Virus record (IMG/VR): IMGVR_UViG_3300010354_000175
Coordinates: 1 to 43,326 of that record
DNA length: 43,326 nucleotides
Strand: one strand, 5' to 3'
Source: a virus
A program made the translations under genes and the position numbers. This document shows, piece by piece, positions 7,982 to 16,143 of the stretch. Position 1 is the stretch's first letter; each line of letters opens with the position of its first letter. The notes below the pieces were generated by a model, which saw only the letters and a program-made list of their open reading frames with translations, was not told the DNA's origin and did not search any database.

Positions 7982-8432
7982 GAATATGGCATTTGATAGT
8001 TTTTATGTAGATAGCTCGGACTTTAACTTTTATCTTTCTTTACCAGAAGATGAAAGGTTATTGTTTTTGTACGATCTGATCTGTACAGATTATTATAATG
8101 AAGAAGAAATTAATGTAACTGAGCAATTCGACGTAGATAATTTTTCTGATAATATTAATAGCCATTCGTATAGAGATATTATTTCTTCAGTGCTAAATAA
8201 AGCAGTCGATCTTCAAGCGCATGTTAATGTTATTTTTATTAACGAACTTGTAGTATTTAATTCGGATTCTAAAAGAAATTTAGCATACGCTATTTTAGAT
8301 ATGGCATTCGACGGAGTATTTTTAGATAAAATCGATATTCCAGAAAATCTTGTTGAAGTATTTAAAAAACAAGATTATTGTGAGGTCTATAAAGTAATTG
8401 AAATATCAGAACCTATACTTCCTAAATCTTAA
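7980..8432 (+). CDS. Hypothetical acidic protein, 150 aa
   Basis: The start could be 7980 or 7986 ('MNMAFDSF'); both fit, and neither has a Shine-Dalgarno sequence. The protein is strongly acidic ('LPEDERLLFLYDLICTDYYNEEEINVTEQFDVDNFSDN') and likely soluble with alpha and beta elements. The acidity and small size would suit a DNA-mimic or inhibitor protein, but no family is recognised and this is only a possibility. It lies two bases upstream of another small gene and then uvdE, probably one transcription unit. Confidence 0.65.
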   Translation: MNMAFDSFYVDSSDFNFYLSLPEDERLLFLYDLICTDYYNEEEINVTEQFDVDNFSDNINSHSYRDIISSVLNKAVDLQAHVNVIFINELVVFNSDSKRNLAYAILDMAFDGVFLDKIDIPENLVEVFKKQDYCEVYKVIEISEPILPKS

Positions 8433-8434
8433 TT

Positions 8435-8623
8435 ATGTTTAAATTGGATGTTATTAACGTTAAAGATACTTTATATATCGTTAAACGTAAAATAAAAAAA
8501 TCGGATAATCCTATAGTAGAAACTTGGAAAGAGCATTTAAATTGCGATACCGTTTTTCAAAAAGATGAAGTATATTACTTTTGCCAAAAAATAGAAGAAG
8601 CTCAAATCATAGAAAATGAATAA
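8435..8623 (+). CDS. Hypothetical protein, 62 aa
   Basis: A short protein ('MFKLDVINVKDTLYIVKRK') with a basic N-terminal half and an acidic end. It looks like a small beta-rich fold. It starts two bases after the previous stop, and its 3' end overlaps the start of uvdE by eight bases, so the three genes are probably co-translated. Function unknown. Confidence 0.6.
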   Translation: MFKLDVINVKDTLYIVKRKIKKSDNPIVETWKEHLNCDTVFQKDEVYYFCQKIEEAQIIENE

Positions 8624-9527
8624 TTTAGGTTATGCTTGTATTAATATGACTTTAGGTAAAAAAGGCATATTAACAGGTCGCGCGATGCGTAAATCAACAT
8701 TAGATGCTAAAGGTCTTCCTTATGCATCTCAATTAGCATTAGAAAATGCAAAAGATCTTAAAACTATATTAGAATGGAATGTAGATCATGGAATCTACTT
8801 TTTCCGTATAGGTAGCGATTTATTTCCATGGGGAAATAAAATTGATATTACGAAGTTACCTGATTATAATGAAATAGTTAAAGTTCTTAATGATTGCGGT
8901 GATTATGCACGAGCGAATAATATTCGTTTAACAACACATCCCGGTCCTTTTAATTTATTAGCATCTGATAAAGAAGAAGTAGTTTTAAATACTATTTTAG
9001 ATTTAGAAATGCATTCTACTTTATTTGACTTACTTAAATTAGATGAAACCCCTTTTAATAAAATTAATATACATGTAGGAGCTACATATGGAAATAAAGA
9101 AGTTGCTATATATAGATGGAAACAAAATTTTAAACGTTTATCTTTATCATGTCAAAAACGTTTAACGTTAGAAAATGATGATAAGGAAAGTATGTATTCC
9201 GTAAAAGATTTATATGATAGCGTTTATCAAGATATCGGAATTCCGATAGTATTCGATATACATCATCATAATTTTAATACAGGTGGCATGGATCATAGCG
9301 AAGCAATGAAATTAGCATGTAGTACTTGGCCTAAAGGAATTAGACCCATAGTACATTATTCAGAATCAAAAGCCTTACATGAAAATAACAATAAAATAAA
9401 ATTACAAGCACATTCAGATTATATTTCGGATTTTATTCAGACACATGATAATGACGTGGATGTTATGATAGAAGCGAAAGCAAAGGAGCTAGCTCTTTTA
9501 GAATACCGAAAAAAGTATAATATCTGA
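8616..9527 (+). CDS. uvdE: UV damage endonuclease UvdE
   Basis: A 303-residue protein of normal length for the UvdE family, a TIM-barrel, metal-dependent endonuclease that nicks DNA 5' to UV photoproducts and other lesions, starting nucleotide excision-independent repair. Recognisable family blocks are: N-terminal 'GYACIN', 'FRIGSDLFPWG', 'LTTHPGPFN', 'INIHVGATYGNK', 'LTLENDD', and 'VFDIHHHNFNTGG' followed by 'IVHYSESK'. Together these supply the His, Glu and Asp metal ligands. It overlaps the preceding small gene by eight bases. It probably protects or repairs phage DNA in light-exposed habitats; the environment is inferred. Confidence 0.92.
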   Translation: MNNLGYACINMTLGKKGILTGRAMRKSTLDAKGLPYASQLALENAKDLKTILEWNVDHGIYFFRIGSDLFPWGNKIDITKLPDYNEIVKVLNDCGDYARANNIRLTTHPGPFNLLASDKEEVVLNTILDLEMHSTLFDLLKLDETPFNKINIHVGATYGNKEVAIYRWKQNFKRLSLSCQKRLTLENDDKESMYSVKDLYDSVYQDIGIPIVFDIHHHNFNTGGMDHSEAMKLACSTWPKGIRPIVHYSESKALHENNNKIKLQAHSDYISDFIQTHDNDVDVMIEAKAKELALLEYRKKYNI

Positions 9528-9535
9528 TATTTATA
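9528..9535 (+). promoter_or_regulatory. TATTTATA motif before gene 9549
   Basis: GATATTTATAAAATAAAA begins at the uvdE stop, leaving 13 bases to the ATG at 9549. It fits the spacing class of the recurring motif and may start the 9549-11215 transcription unit. Confidence 0.45.
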
Positions 9536-9548
9536 AAATAAAAACGGT

Positions 9549-9731
9549 ATGAGAAATAAAAGAAATACTATTGAAAAGTTAGAAGCTCAGACTACTAAAT
9601 TAAATACACTTAAAAAGCGTATTGAAAACTCTGACGTTAGCGGTGCAGAAGCCGTTAAAATTTTAGAATTTATTAATAAAGATTTAATGTATATAGTTGA
9701 ACGTTTAGAATTAGAGCATGACGAACGATGA
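9549..9731 (+). CDS. Small coiled-coil protein, 60 aa
   Basis: An almost wholly helical sequence ('MRNKRNTIEKLEAQTTKLNTLKKRIENSD') with leucines and isoleucines at heptad spacing, then 'AVKILEFINKDLMYIVERLELEHDER'. The stop overlaps the next start (ATGA at 9728), so it is translationally coupled to the large membrane/coiled-coil protein and may be its partner. Family not recognised. Confidence 0.65.
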   Translation: MRNKRNTIEKLEAQTTKLNTLKKRIENSDVSGAEAVKILEFINKDLMYIVERLELEHDER

Positions 9732-10774
9732 ATAAAACAACCTTAAAAATATTTTTAGGTTTATTAGCATTTTTATTAGCGGGTTGCGCGGCATTTTTTT
9801 CGATAACGGGGTTAGCAATGTTATTCGCGGGTGCTGCGCTGCCCGTTATGATCATGGCCGGTACGTTAGAATTTTCTAAATTAGTAGCGGCTTCTTTTTT
9901 ATACCAATATTGGAAAAAGATAAGTTCTATATTAAAAGTATATTTAACTTCTGCAGTTGTTATATTAGCTGTAATTACTTCCATGGGTATTTACGGTTAT
10001 TTATCTAATGCATATCAACAAACTAAGATAGAATATAATTTATCGAAAACATCTACGGATAGTTTAACAAATAAAAAATCTTCGTTTGAATTTCAAATAG
10101 CTAATCTAAATAAACAATTAAATCTTAAAAATAAACAATTAGAAGGTTTAAATTCTAATTCGAAAACAAGCGATCAAGTATTAAGTACATTAGCTACAAA
10201 TAATAGAAATATCAATTCGGTAACGAGAAGCTCCGCTCGTACACAAGCAGAAATTAGTAAGCTTAATTCTAATATCGATACTATTTTAAGTAAAATAACT
10301 ATATTACAAGATTCTGTATATACATATGATGTAGCAATTAAAAGTTCTGCATTAAACGCTTCAAAACAATCAGAATTAGGTCCATTAGAATATTTAGCGG
10401 GTATTTTAAATACTGATATGGATAAGGTAGTTAATTGGTTTATTTTATTATTTGTAATTGTATTTGATCCATTAGCAATGGCATTATTAATAGCATTTAA
10501 TTTTCTTTCGAAAAAAGACGTAGCTACGGGTAATAATACAAATGAAACTTTAATAATTAAAGACCCGGTTAATACTGTATTAACTGAACTTATACAGCCT
10601 GAGCAGCCTGAACTGTCTACTATATCTGAAAATAAAGAATCGGAGTTTATACAAAAAGAAACGCCGGAAATAAAAGAAGAATCGGTAGAAAGTATATATG
10701 AAGAATCTAATAAACCAAAAGCAGCCCGCCCAATTGTAAATCGTACGGGGTATGCCGGCGGAATTTCAAACTAA
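9728..10774 (+). CDS. Four-helix membrane protein with long coiled coil, 348 aa
   Basis: Predicted membrane segments lie at about residues 5-25, 28-50, 66-90 and 233-258. Between the third and fourth is a roughly 130-residue coiled coil ('IANLNKQLNLKNKQLEGLN'). A charged, acidic tail follows to the C terminus. The segment 'ALPVMIMAGTLEFSKLVAASFLY' is a well-conserved membrane block that I recall from other phage membrane proteins, without a known role. The start of helix 1 also contains LAGC, a lipobox-like string at 17-20. Possible roles are membrane remodelling, superinfection exclusion or lysis control. None is proven. Confidence 0.75.
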   Translation: MNKTTLKIFLGLLAFLLAGCAAFFSITGLAMLFAGAALPVMIMAGTLEFSKLVAASFLYQYWKKISSILKVYLTSAVVILAVITSMGIYGYLSNAYQQTKIEYNLSKTSTDSLTNKKSSFEFQIANLNKQLNLKNKQLEGLNSNSKTSDQVLSTLATNNRNINSVTRSSARTQAEISKLNSNIDTILSKITILQDSVYTYDVAIKSSALNASKQSELGPLEYLAGILNTDMDKVVNWFILLFVIVFDPLAMALLIAFNFLSKKDVATGNNTNETLIIKDPVNTVLTELIQPEQPELSTISENKESEFIQKETPEIKEESVESIYEESNKPKAARPIVNRTGYAGGISN

Positions 10775-10780
10775 TAATAC

Positions 10781-11215
10781 ATGGCAACATTTAAATCATT
10801 AAAGTGCGATACATGTAATCGTATCGTTGAAAAAGTAGATGTTAACGTAGCTAAAGTTAAATGCTGGAAATGCGTTAGTAAACTAGTAAAAGGGCCTGAA
10901 CTTAAATCTTCTGTAAAATCCGATAAACCACGTGGGTGGAAATTTATGAAAGAATACGTTCATACAGATGGAACGGTATATCATAAAGGAATTGAACAGC
11001 CCGAATTAAAAGGTACTTTACCCGTTACTACAATTGTAGTAAAAGAAGAAAAGAAAAAATTAACAAAGCAAGAAAAAGCTAATTTGCAAGCTAAACTAGG
11101 TACAGAAATACAAAAACTAAAAGCTGCAATGTTTAATGAAAACCGTAAAACGAAACGCGCCGAACTTCAGAGAACGTTACAAAAACTAAATAGGCAATTA
11201 AGTAAATTAAAATAA
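10781..11215 (+). CDS. Zinc-ribbon protein with helical basic tail, 144 aa
   Basis: The N terminus has two CxxC knuckles ('CDTC' at 9-12 and 'CWKC' at about 33-36), forming a probable treble-clef or zinc ribbon. A small aromatic module follows ('RGWKFMKEYVHTDGTVYHKG', about residues 56-75). The last 55 residues are Lys/Gln-rich and helical ('KLTKQEKANLQAKLGTEIQKLK'). The architecture would suit a nucleic-acid-binding or transcription-associated factor. It ends the local gene group before a 50-base gap and the clpP-like gene. Confidence 0.7.
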   Translation: MATFKSLKCDTCNRIVEKVDVNVAKVKCWKCVSKLVKGPELKSSVKSDKPRGWKFMKEYVHTDGTVYHKGIEQPELKGTLPVTTIVVKEEKKKLTKQEKANLQAKLGTEIQKLKAAMFNENRKTKRAELQRTLQKLNRQLSKLK

Positions 11216-11265
11216 ATTTTGATTTACGTAAAATATTAATTATATTAATCTAAAATAAGGAAGTT

Positions 11266-11898
11266 ATGAAACTACAAGGTATGTACGACGATGAGCCAGA
11301 AAAGGAATCATCTATTAGTATCGGTAATAAAACCGATTCACGCGATCCGGATAAATCAATTTACAAAGAAATTGATTATGGATTTAGCGTAAAAGATTCT
11401 ATTATATATATCCATGGTGATATCGTATTAGGATTATTATTTGACTTTGTTTCTAAAGTACGTACTATTTTAGATAATAGGGAAGAAACACAAAAAGATG
11501 CACCGATTACAGTATTAATCAATTCTGATGGCGGTGATGTATATGAAGCGTTAGGAATTATTGATTACATTAAAAGTTTACCTGTAAAAGTTAATATGGT
11601 AGCTCGAGGACGAGCAATGTCTGCAGCTGCATTAATGTTAGCATGTACTACAGGAACGCGCGCGGCTAGCAGAATGACTTCAATTATGGTACATGAAATT
11701 AGTACCGCTAATCAAGGTAAGGCGTCGGATATTCGTGCAAACGCAGATCATTTAGAAGAATTAGAAGACTTAACGTTTCAATTGTTGGCGCAACATTCTA
11801 AACAAGATTTAGAATTTTGGAGAAAGCAAGCACGTAAAGACTTTTATATGACCGCAGAAAAAGCAAAAGAATATGGATTAATCGATACAGTTATTTAA
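11266..11898 (+). CDS. clpP: ClpP-like serine protease (peptidase family S14)
   Basis: A 210-residue protein with the ClpP/crotonase-like fold. The catalytic triad is visible: Ser119 in 'GRAMSAAALML', His143 in 'SIMVHEIS' and Asp192 in 'RKDFYMTAEKAKEYGLID'. The oxyanion-side Gly-Gly is 'NSDGGDVYEAL' at about 87-95. AAGGA precedes the start. It is followed one base later by an HD hydrolase gene. Phage ClpP-like enzymes either mature capsids or act on host or phage proteins; with no capsid gene nearby, the target is open. It has no Clp ATPase partner in the window and might use the host ClpX/A. Confidence 0.9.
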   Translation: MKLQGMYDDEPEKESSISIGNKTDSRDPDKSIYKEIDYGFSVKDSIIYIHGDIVLGLLFDFVSKVRTILDNREETQKDAPITVLINSDGGDVYEALGIIDYIKSLPVKVNMVARGRAMSAAALMLACTTGTRAASRMTSIMVHEISTANQGKASDIRANADHLEELEDLTFQLLAQHSKQDLEFWRKQARKDFYMTAEKAKEYGLIDTVI

Positions 11899-11899
11899 T

Positions 11900-12634
11900 A
11901 TGTCAGCAGAAATAACAATCAAAAATTGGGAAACTTTACTTAAGGTTATTGAAACGTATATTTCAAGTCCTAGAAAAGAACAGTTAATTAAAATGTATGA
12001 TAAATTTTCGGAGCGTATCATGACAGCTCCGGCTAGTTCTCATGCAGATAGACATAACTGTTTTCCCGGAGGATATTTAGATCATATTTTAAGAGTATGT
12101 GATATGTCTAAAGCTCTATACGATGTATGGAGTAAAGCAAATGCGGGCACGGATCAATTTACTTTTGAAGAATTAATCTTTAGTGCTCTTAATCACGATT
12201 TAGGTAAAATAGGAACTGAAGAAGGGGAATATTATGTTCCTAACGATTCTCAATGGCATAAAGAACGTGGCCAAATTTATAAATTAAACGGTAACATAGA
12301 TTATATGAAAGTACCAGACCGTAGTTTATATTTGTTACAATTACATGGAATTCCCGTTACACAAAATGAATATTTAGCAATTAAATTACATGATGGCTTA
12401 TATTCAAAAGGTAATGAAGGATATTTTATGGCACACAACTCGGATATGGCTTTGAAAACTAATTTACCTATATTACTGCATCATGCAGATCATTTAGCTA
12501 CATTAGTTGAAGATCATAATAAAAACGAAAAAACACAAGTAGTAACAGTATCAACCAAACATAGTACGAAAAAAGTTAATAATCCTGTAGTAGATAATAA
12601 CTTAAAAAATATGTTTGACGAATTATTCAAATAA
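11900..12634 (+). CDS. HD-domain phosphohydrolase
   Basis: A 244-residue protein. HD superfamily metal ligands are visible as H62 in 'GGYLDHILRV', H99-D100 in 'ALNHDLGKIG' and a probable D197 in 'LLHHADHLATLV'. HD enzymes hydrolyse phosphomonoesters or phosphodiesters such as dNTPs, cyclic nucleotides or (p)ppGpp, but the exact substrate cannot be read here. The C-terminal 35 residues are a low-complexity Lys/Asn tail. The start is coupled to clpP (TAATATG) and its stop to the next gene in the same way. It might adjust nucleotide pools or degrade a defence second messenger. Confidence 0.82.
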   Translation: MSAEITIKNWETLLKVIETYISSPRKEQLIKMYDKFSERIMTAPASSHADRHNCFPGGYLDHILRVCDMSKALYDVWSKANAGTDQFTFEELIFSALNHDLGKIGTEEGEYYVPNDSQWHKERGQIYKLNGNIDYMKVPDRSLYLLQLHGIPVTQNEYLAIKLHDGLYSKGNEGYFMAHNSDMALKTNLPILLHHADHLATLVEDHNKNEKTQVVTVSTKHSTKKVNNPVVDNNLKNMFDELFK

Positions 12635-12635
12635 T

Positions 12636-12923
12636 ATGATTTTATCTATAATTTTACTTGCAATCCTTTTAGGAATTAGTATTTACGTTAACGTAAGTTT
12701 ATTAAAAAGAAACGAACAGTTAGAAGAAAATTATAATACGTTAGCCGACGAATATGAGGTAATGTACAATAAAATGGTTTCTTTCGAAGAAGTTATTAAT
12801 GATGCTAATCAAAAATTAAAAGAAATTGATTCAAAAGGTTCGTTTGAATCTGATGATGAAGTTGGTTTCTTTTTTAAAGAGCTAAAAGGATTGCAAGATG
12901 AAATTCGTAATTTTTTAAAATAA
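12636..12923 (+). CDS. Small single-pass membrane protein, 95 aa
   Basis: The ATG at 12636 follows the previous stop by one base (TAATATG) and begins directly with a hydrophobic helix ('MILSIILLAILLGISIYVNV'). The longer in-frame start at 12615 would lie inside the HD gene and add a polar leader. After the membrane segment comes an acidic coiled coil ('RNEQLEENYNTLADEYEVMYNKM') to the C terminus. The protein is therefore probably anchored in the inner membrane with a soluble helical domain. It sits directly upstream of the late sigma factor with a TAACATG junction. Function unknown. Confidence 0.72.
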   Translation: MILSIILLAILLGISIYVNVSLLKRNEQLEENYNTLADEYEVMYNKMVSFEEVINDANQKLKEIDSKGSFESDDEVGFFFKELKGLQDEIRNFLK

Positions 12924-12924
12924 C

Positions 12925-13656
12925 ATGGGCAAAAAGAAAAGTAAAAAGAATTATTTTACTGAAGAAACAGAAAACGCGATAGTTCAGTATAATTTAACAA
13001 CATCGTTAATGGAACGTAATAAAATTTACGATCAATTTATTAAATATCCCTTTGATAAATTAGCTGAAAATATTATTCATACATTTAAATTTTATCATTT
13101 CGATATTCCATATGAAGATGTAAAACATGAAGTAGTAGCGTTTTTAAATGAAAAAATACATAAATACACGCAAGGAAAAGGAAAAGCATTTTCGTATTTT
13201 AGTATAGTAGCAAAAAATTATTTGATTAATCATAATAATAATAACTATAATAGGTTTAAAAACACGGACGCTTTAGAAGTTGTAGATTCTCATAGAAAAG
13301 TAGTTAATGAAATAATTAGAGAAACTGATATCGAACATAAAAAAGAATTTATGGACGAATTTATAGAATATATAGATTTAAATTTGAATGTATTATTTAA
13401 AACAAAAGAAGAAATCCAAGTAGCAGATTCTATATTAGAACTTTTTAAACAACGAGAAAATATCGAAGAATATAATAAAAAAGCGTTATACATTTTAATA
13501 CGAGAGCGTACGGGAATGCGTACACAATATATAACTAAAATTGTTAATCAATTAAAAAAGATGTATTTTCTGCTTTATCAGGAATATAAAATTACAGGAA
13601 ATATTAATCCTGCAGTTTTAACCCAAAAAGAAGTTATAATGGATAATTATTTTTGA
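12925..13656 (+). CDS. 55: T4 gp55-type late-transcription sigma factor
   Basis: A 243-residue protein. 'KGKAFSYFSIVAKNYLINH' (about residues 85-103) is the conserved block that corresponds to sigma-70 region 2 in the gp55 family. It is preceded by a helical core ('DIPYEDVKHEVVAFLNEKI') that matches the RNA polymerase-clamp binding part. The family directs host RNA polymerase to late promoters with only a -10-like octamer. A match to that octamer (TATAAATA) stands before gene 26491. It is coupled to the next gene by TGATG. T4 gp55 is 185 residues, so this one is longer, with an extra C-terminal helical portion. Confidence 0.85.
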   Translation: MGKKKSKKNYFTEETENAIVQYNLTTSLMERNKIYDQFIKYPFDKLAENIIHTFKFYHFDIPYEDVKHEVVAFLNEKIHKYTQGKGKAFSYFSIVAKNYLINHNNNNYNRFKNTDALEVVDSHRKVVNEIIRETDIEHKKEFMDEFIEYIDLNLNVLFKTKEEIQVADSILELFKQRENIEEYNKKALYILIRERTGMRTQYITKIVNQLKKMYFLLYQEYKITGNINPAVLTQKEVIMDNYF

Positions 13657-14075
13657 TGACAGACTTTGATATAGAATTATTTAAAGGAAAAACATTTTCC
13701 GAATTAATGAAAGACGTTTATGACAATTCAAAAAAGAAAGAACGTCAAATTAATTTACTGATTGCAGAATTAAAACCACTCATTAAAAATGTAGGGGATG
13801 CAACATTAATAGTACCTCTTATTAAAGAATATTTAGAAGTAGGCGTTAAAAATGACGAGCATTTAGTTAAATTGGCCGCTGTCGTTCAAAGATTAATTTC
13901 TTCAAATGCTCGCGCACAAGAATCGACGGGGTCTCCGTATATGTTAAGTGAAGAAGAAAAGCAGCAATTATTAGCAGAACTAAATACAATAGAAAATTCC
14001 GATTTAGATATTAACGCTAAAATTATTGATTTAGCTATTGATCCAAAACAATTGGATACGGGAGAAGATCAATGA
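13656..14075 (+). CDS. Hypothetical helical protein next to late sigma factor, 139 aa
   Basis: The ATG at 13656 overlaps the stop of the sigma gene (TGATG). The in-frame TTG one codon earlier is less likely. Helical throughout ('FKGKTFSELMKDVYDNSKKKERQINLLIAELKPLI'), with a Glu/Asp-rich C terminus. The last bases overlap the baseplate hub start (ATGA). Position between late sigma and a baseplate gene recalls gp33, the T4 late coactivator, which is also small and helical, but no sequence motif supports it. It could also be a baseplate assembly factor. Confidence 0.68.
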   Translation: MTDFDIELFKGKTFSELMKDVYDNSKKKERQINLLIAELKPLIKNVGDATLIVPLIKEYLEVGVKNDEHLVKLAAVVQRLISSNARAQESTGSPYMLSEEEKQQLLAELNTIENSDLDINAKIIDLAIDPKQLDTGEDQ

Positions 14076-15184
14076 AAAATTTTCAATCAAACGGACAGCC
14101 ATTTCAAATAGGATTTGCGGAAGTAGTTAAAGTAGAATACGAAGATAATAATCCTAACATTTTTCAAGGAGTACGTTGTAAAGGTTTAGATCCTAGCGTC
14201 GGATCTGATTACGGTGATGCATCTTCATTTCTTGCAAAACCTTTAAGTCCATATGTTCGTAGAGTACCTTTGCAAGGAGAAATCGTAATGTTACTTGCAG
14301 GACCGTCTCCTGCAATAGCTGCAATGACTCCGAATGCTAATGTATATTATATGGATATTGTTAACGTTCAAGGATTAATTAATCATAATAGCGTGCCTAC
14401 CGCCGGCAAGGTTACAAGATCCGGGGCAAATATAGCTGCCACTGCCGCGGGTGCAAATCAAGGAGATCCACCGCCATCTCCGGATAAAAACTTTTTTGAA
14501 GATAGTAATGCATCGTTTATACAGCATTATGTCGGCGATGTAATTTTTGAAGGACGGTACGGACAATCTTTAAGATTTTCTTCGACTCAAAAAAATAAAG
14601 GAATTTTTAAAAAACCTGCTATATGGGAGCAAGGCTCGGCAGGAGATCCTATAACGGTGTTACGTAACAGTAAATTTAAAGGACCGGGTAATAAATTTTA
14701 TACAGAAGATTTGGAAAAAGATGATAGTATGATTATATTATCATCGACACAAAAACTTCCAGTAAAACCCGCATCTAATGCTAAAAAAGCTTCTGATGAA
14801 GTAGGTATTCAGGATAAATATGAAAAAAATCAAATACTTTTAAGTTCGGGTAGAATAATTTTAAATGCTCAACAGGAAGATATTTTAGCGTATGCTAAAA
14901 AAGGAGTACATATTGCCGCAGATAAAGTAGCAATAGATGCTCAATCAAAATTTACGGTAGATAGTCCTGTTATACATTTAGGTGCACAAGCAATTGAACC
15001 TCTTATTTTCGGGCAAAAATGGGCTACCTGGATGAACAATTTAATTAATGCATTAGGAGCATGTTTCGTAGCTACGGGGGTAGGCCCTTCAGGCCCATTA
15101 ACAGGAAATCCTAATTGGGCACAGGTAGCGCAATTACAAGGACAAATACAAACCTTACTTAGCCAGATATCTAAAACTAAATAA
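14072..15184 (+). CDS. 5: Baseplate hub/spike protein, gp5-like, without lysozyme domain
   Basis: A 370-residue protein. Residues about 5-110 form an OB-fold-like entry domain ('IGFAEVVKVEYEDNN', 'GVRCKGLDP'). The middle carries 'YVGDVIFEGRYGQSLRFSS', a strand pair common in T4-like hub proteins. The C-terminal third has beta-helix-like repeats ('GVHIAADKVAIDAQSKFTVDSPVIHLGA', given in full frame as about residues 287-314). T4 gp5 is 575 residues because it holds a lysozyme domain; here that segment is absent. The phage must therefore carry the peptidoglycan-cutting activity elsewhere or not in the spike. Coupled to the previous gene by ATGA. Confidence 0.72.
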   Translation: MKNFQSNGQPFQIGFAEVVKVEYEDNNPNIFQGVRCKGLDPSVGSDYGDASSFLAKPLSPYVRRVPLQGEIVMLLAGPSPAIAAMTPNANVYYMDIVNVQGLINHNSVPTAGKVTRSGANIAATAAGANQGDPPPSPDKNFFEDSNASFIQHYVGDVIFEGRYGQSLRFSSTQKNKGIFKKPAIWEQGSAGDPITVLRNSKFKGPGNKFYTEDLEKDDSMIILSSTQKLPVKPASNAKKASDEVGIQDKYEKNQILLSSGRIILNAQQEDILAYAKKGVHIAADKVAIDAQSKFTVDSPVIHLGAQAIEPLIFGQKWATWMNNLINALGACFVATGVGPSGPLTGNPNWAQVAQLQGQIQTLLSQISKTK

Positions 15185-15222
15185 TTACTTTTCAGTATAA
15201 TTATTTAAAAAGATATCTTACC

Positions 15223-15681
15223 ATGAATACTAAAGAATTTGTACAGGTATTAAGAAAAATTATTAAGGAAGAAGTTAAATCTGCAGTTAAGGAAGCATTA
15301 AGAGATGTGTCTACGGATAATTTAATTGAATCTGTAGTAGCTGCGCCTAAACCGGAGTATAACTATAAACCTAAAAAACAACCTACTCTTAAACAATTTA
15401 CTAAAGATCCTTTATTAAATAGTTTATTAAATGAGACCGCGGCATCAGGGGTGTCTATTCCCACTGAACAAAATTATAACGATTTTAATGAATGGCCTAC
15501 AATGGAAATGAATAATAAATATTCTTCTGTAATGGGGTCTCCGAAATTTGTAGATAATAAAAAAATAGATGCTACGCCAGATGGAATCAATCCAAATGCA
15601 GTACCAGAAGAAGTAAAAAGTGCTTTAACTAGAGATTATCGATCTTTAATGAAAGCTATTAATAAGAAAAAAGGTAATTAA
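15223..15681 (+). CDS. Hypothetical structural/assembly protein, 152 aa
   Basis: Starts 'MNTKEFVQVLRKIIKEEVKSAVKEAL', an amphipathic helix like those at the N termini of many virion or assembly proteins in this genome. It is followed by a Lys/Pro-rich linker and 'LLNETAASGVSIPTEQNYNDF'. The Leu-Asn-Glu is a partial match to the prohead-protease site (L/I-x-E). The bulk is low-complexity and probably disordered. It precedes gp25 by two bases (TAATAATG), so it may be a baseplate-assembly partner. No family is recognised. Confidence 0.65.
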   Translation: MNTKEFVQVLRKIIKEEVKSAVKEALRDVSTDNLIESVVAAPKPEYNYKPKKQPTLKQFTKDPLLNSLLNETAASGVSIPTEQNYNDFNEWPTMEMNNKYSSVMGSPKFVDNKKIDATPDGINPNAVPEEVKSALTRDYRSLMKAINKKKGN

Positions 15682-15683
15682 TA

Positions 15684-16142
15684 ATGCCAACTAACATACG
15701 AAAAATAAATCCAATAGATTTAGAACCGGATGTTGCCGTAGGTATAATGTTACCAATGACCGACTCCGATGGATCGTTATTTAAATTGTCGTATACTACC
15801 CAAGATCAAGCTATTAGTAATTTAAAGAATTTATTGTTAACAAGTATGGGTGAACGACCTATGCAACCGATGTTTGGCACGAATATACAAAAATCTTTAT
15901 TTGAGCAGCTTACTACGAGTTTATTAAATAGAATAGAACAAACAATAAAAAGAGCTATAGAATATTGGTTACCGTATATAATTTTAGAAGATTTAGAAGT
16001 AGAAGGATTTTATGGTACCGTAAACGGTATGGCTGAACAAGGAGTATATGTTCGTTTATTAATAAGAGTGACAGCTGAAGGAGCGAATATACCTATAACA
16101 GTATTATATACTCCATCGACAATACAAATAATTGAAGAATAA
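15684..16142 (+). CDS. 25: Baseplate wedge protein gp25
   Basis: A 152-residue protein with the gp25/W (lysozyme-like baseplate) family signature 'SMGERPMQPMFGTNIQKSLFEQL' split over about residues 52-75. The invariant Gly-Glu-Arg and Phe-Gly-Thr are present. T4 gp25 is 132 residues. In contractile injection machines gp25 joins the gp6 ring and binds the sheath, forming the baseplate core bundle. The gene is followed directly by gp6 (TAATATG), the same pairing as in related phages and type VI secretion systems (TssE/TssF). Confidence 0.9.
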   Translation: MPTNIRKINPIDLEPDVAVGIMLPMTDSDGSLFKLSYTTQDQAISNLKNLLLTSMGERPMQPMFGTNIQKSLFEQLTTSLLNRIEQTIKRAIEYWLPYIILEDLEVEGFYGTVNGMAEQGVYVRLLIRVTAEGANIPITVLYTPSTIQIIEE

Positions 16143-16143
16143 T

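Noticed and set aside
9776-9790. LAGC lipobox suggesting a lipoprotein
   Set aside because: It is part of a multi-helix membrane protein, and the following segment is another membrane helix rather than a mature soluble domain. The string could be chance.
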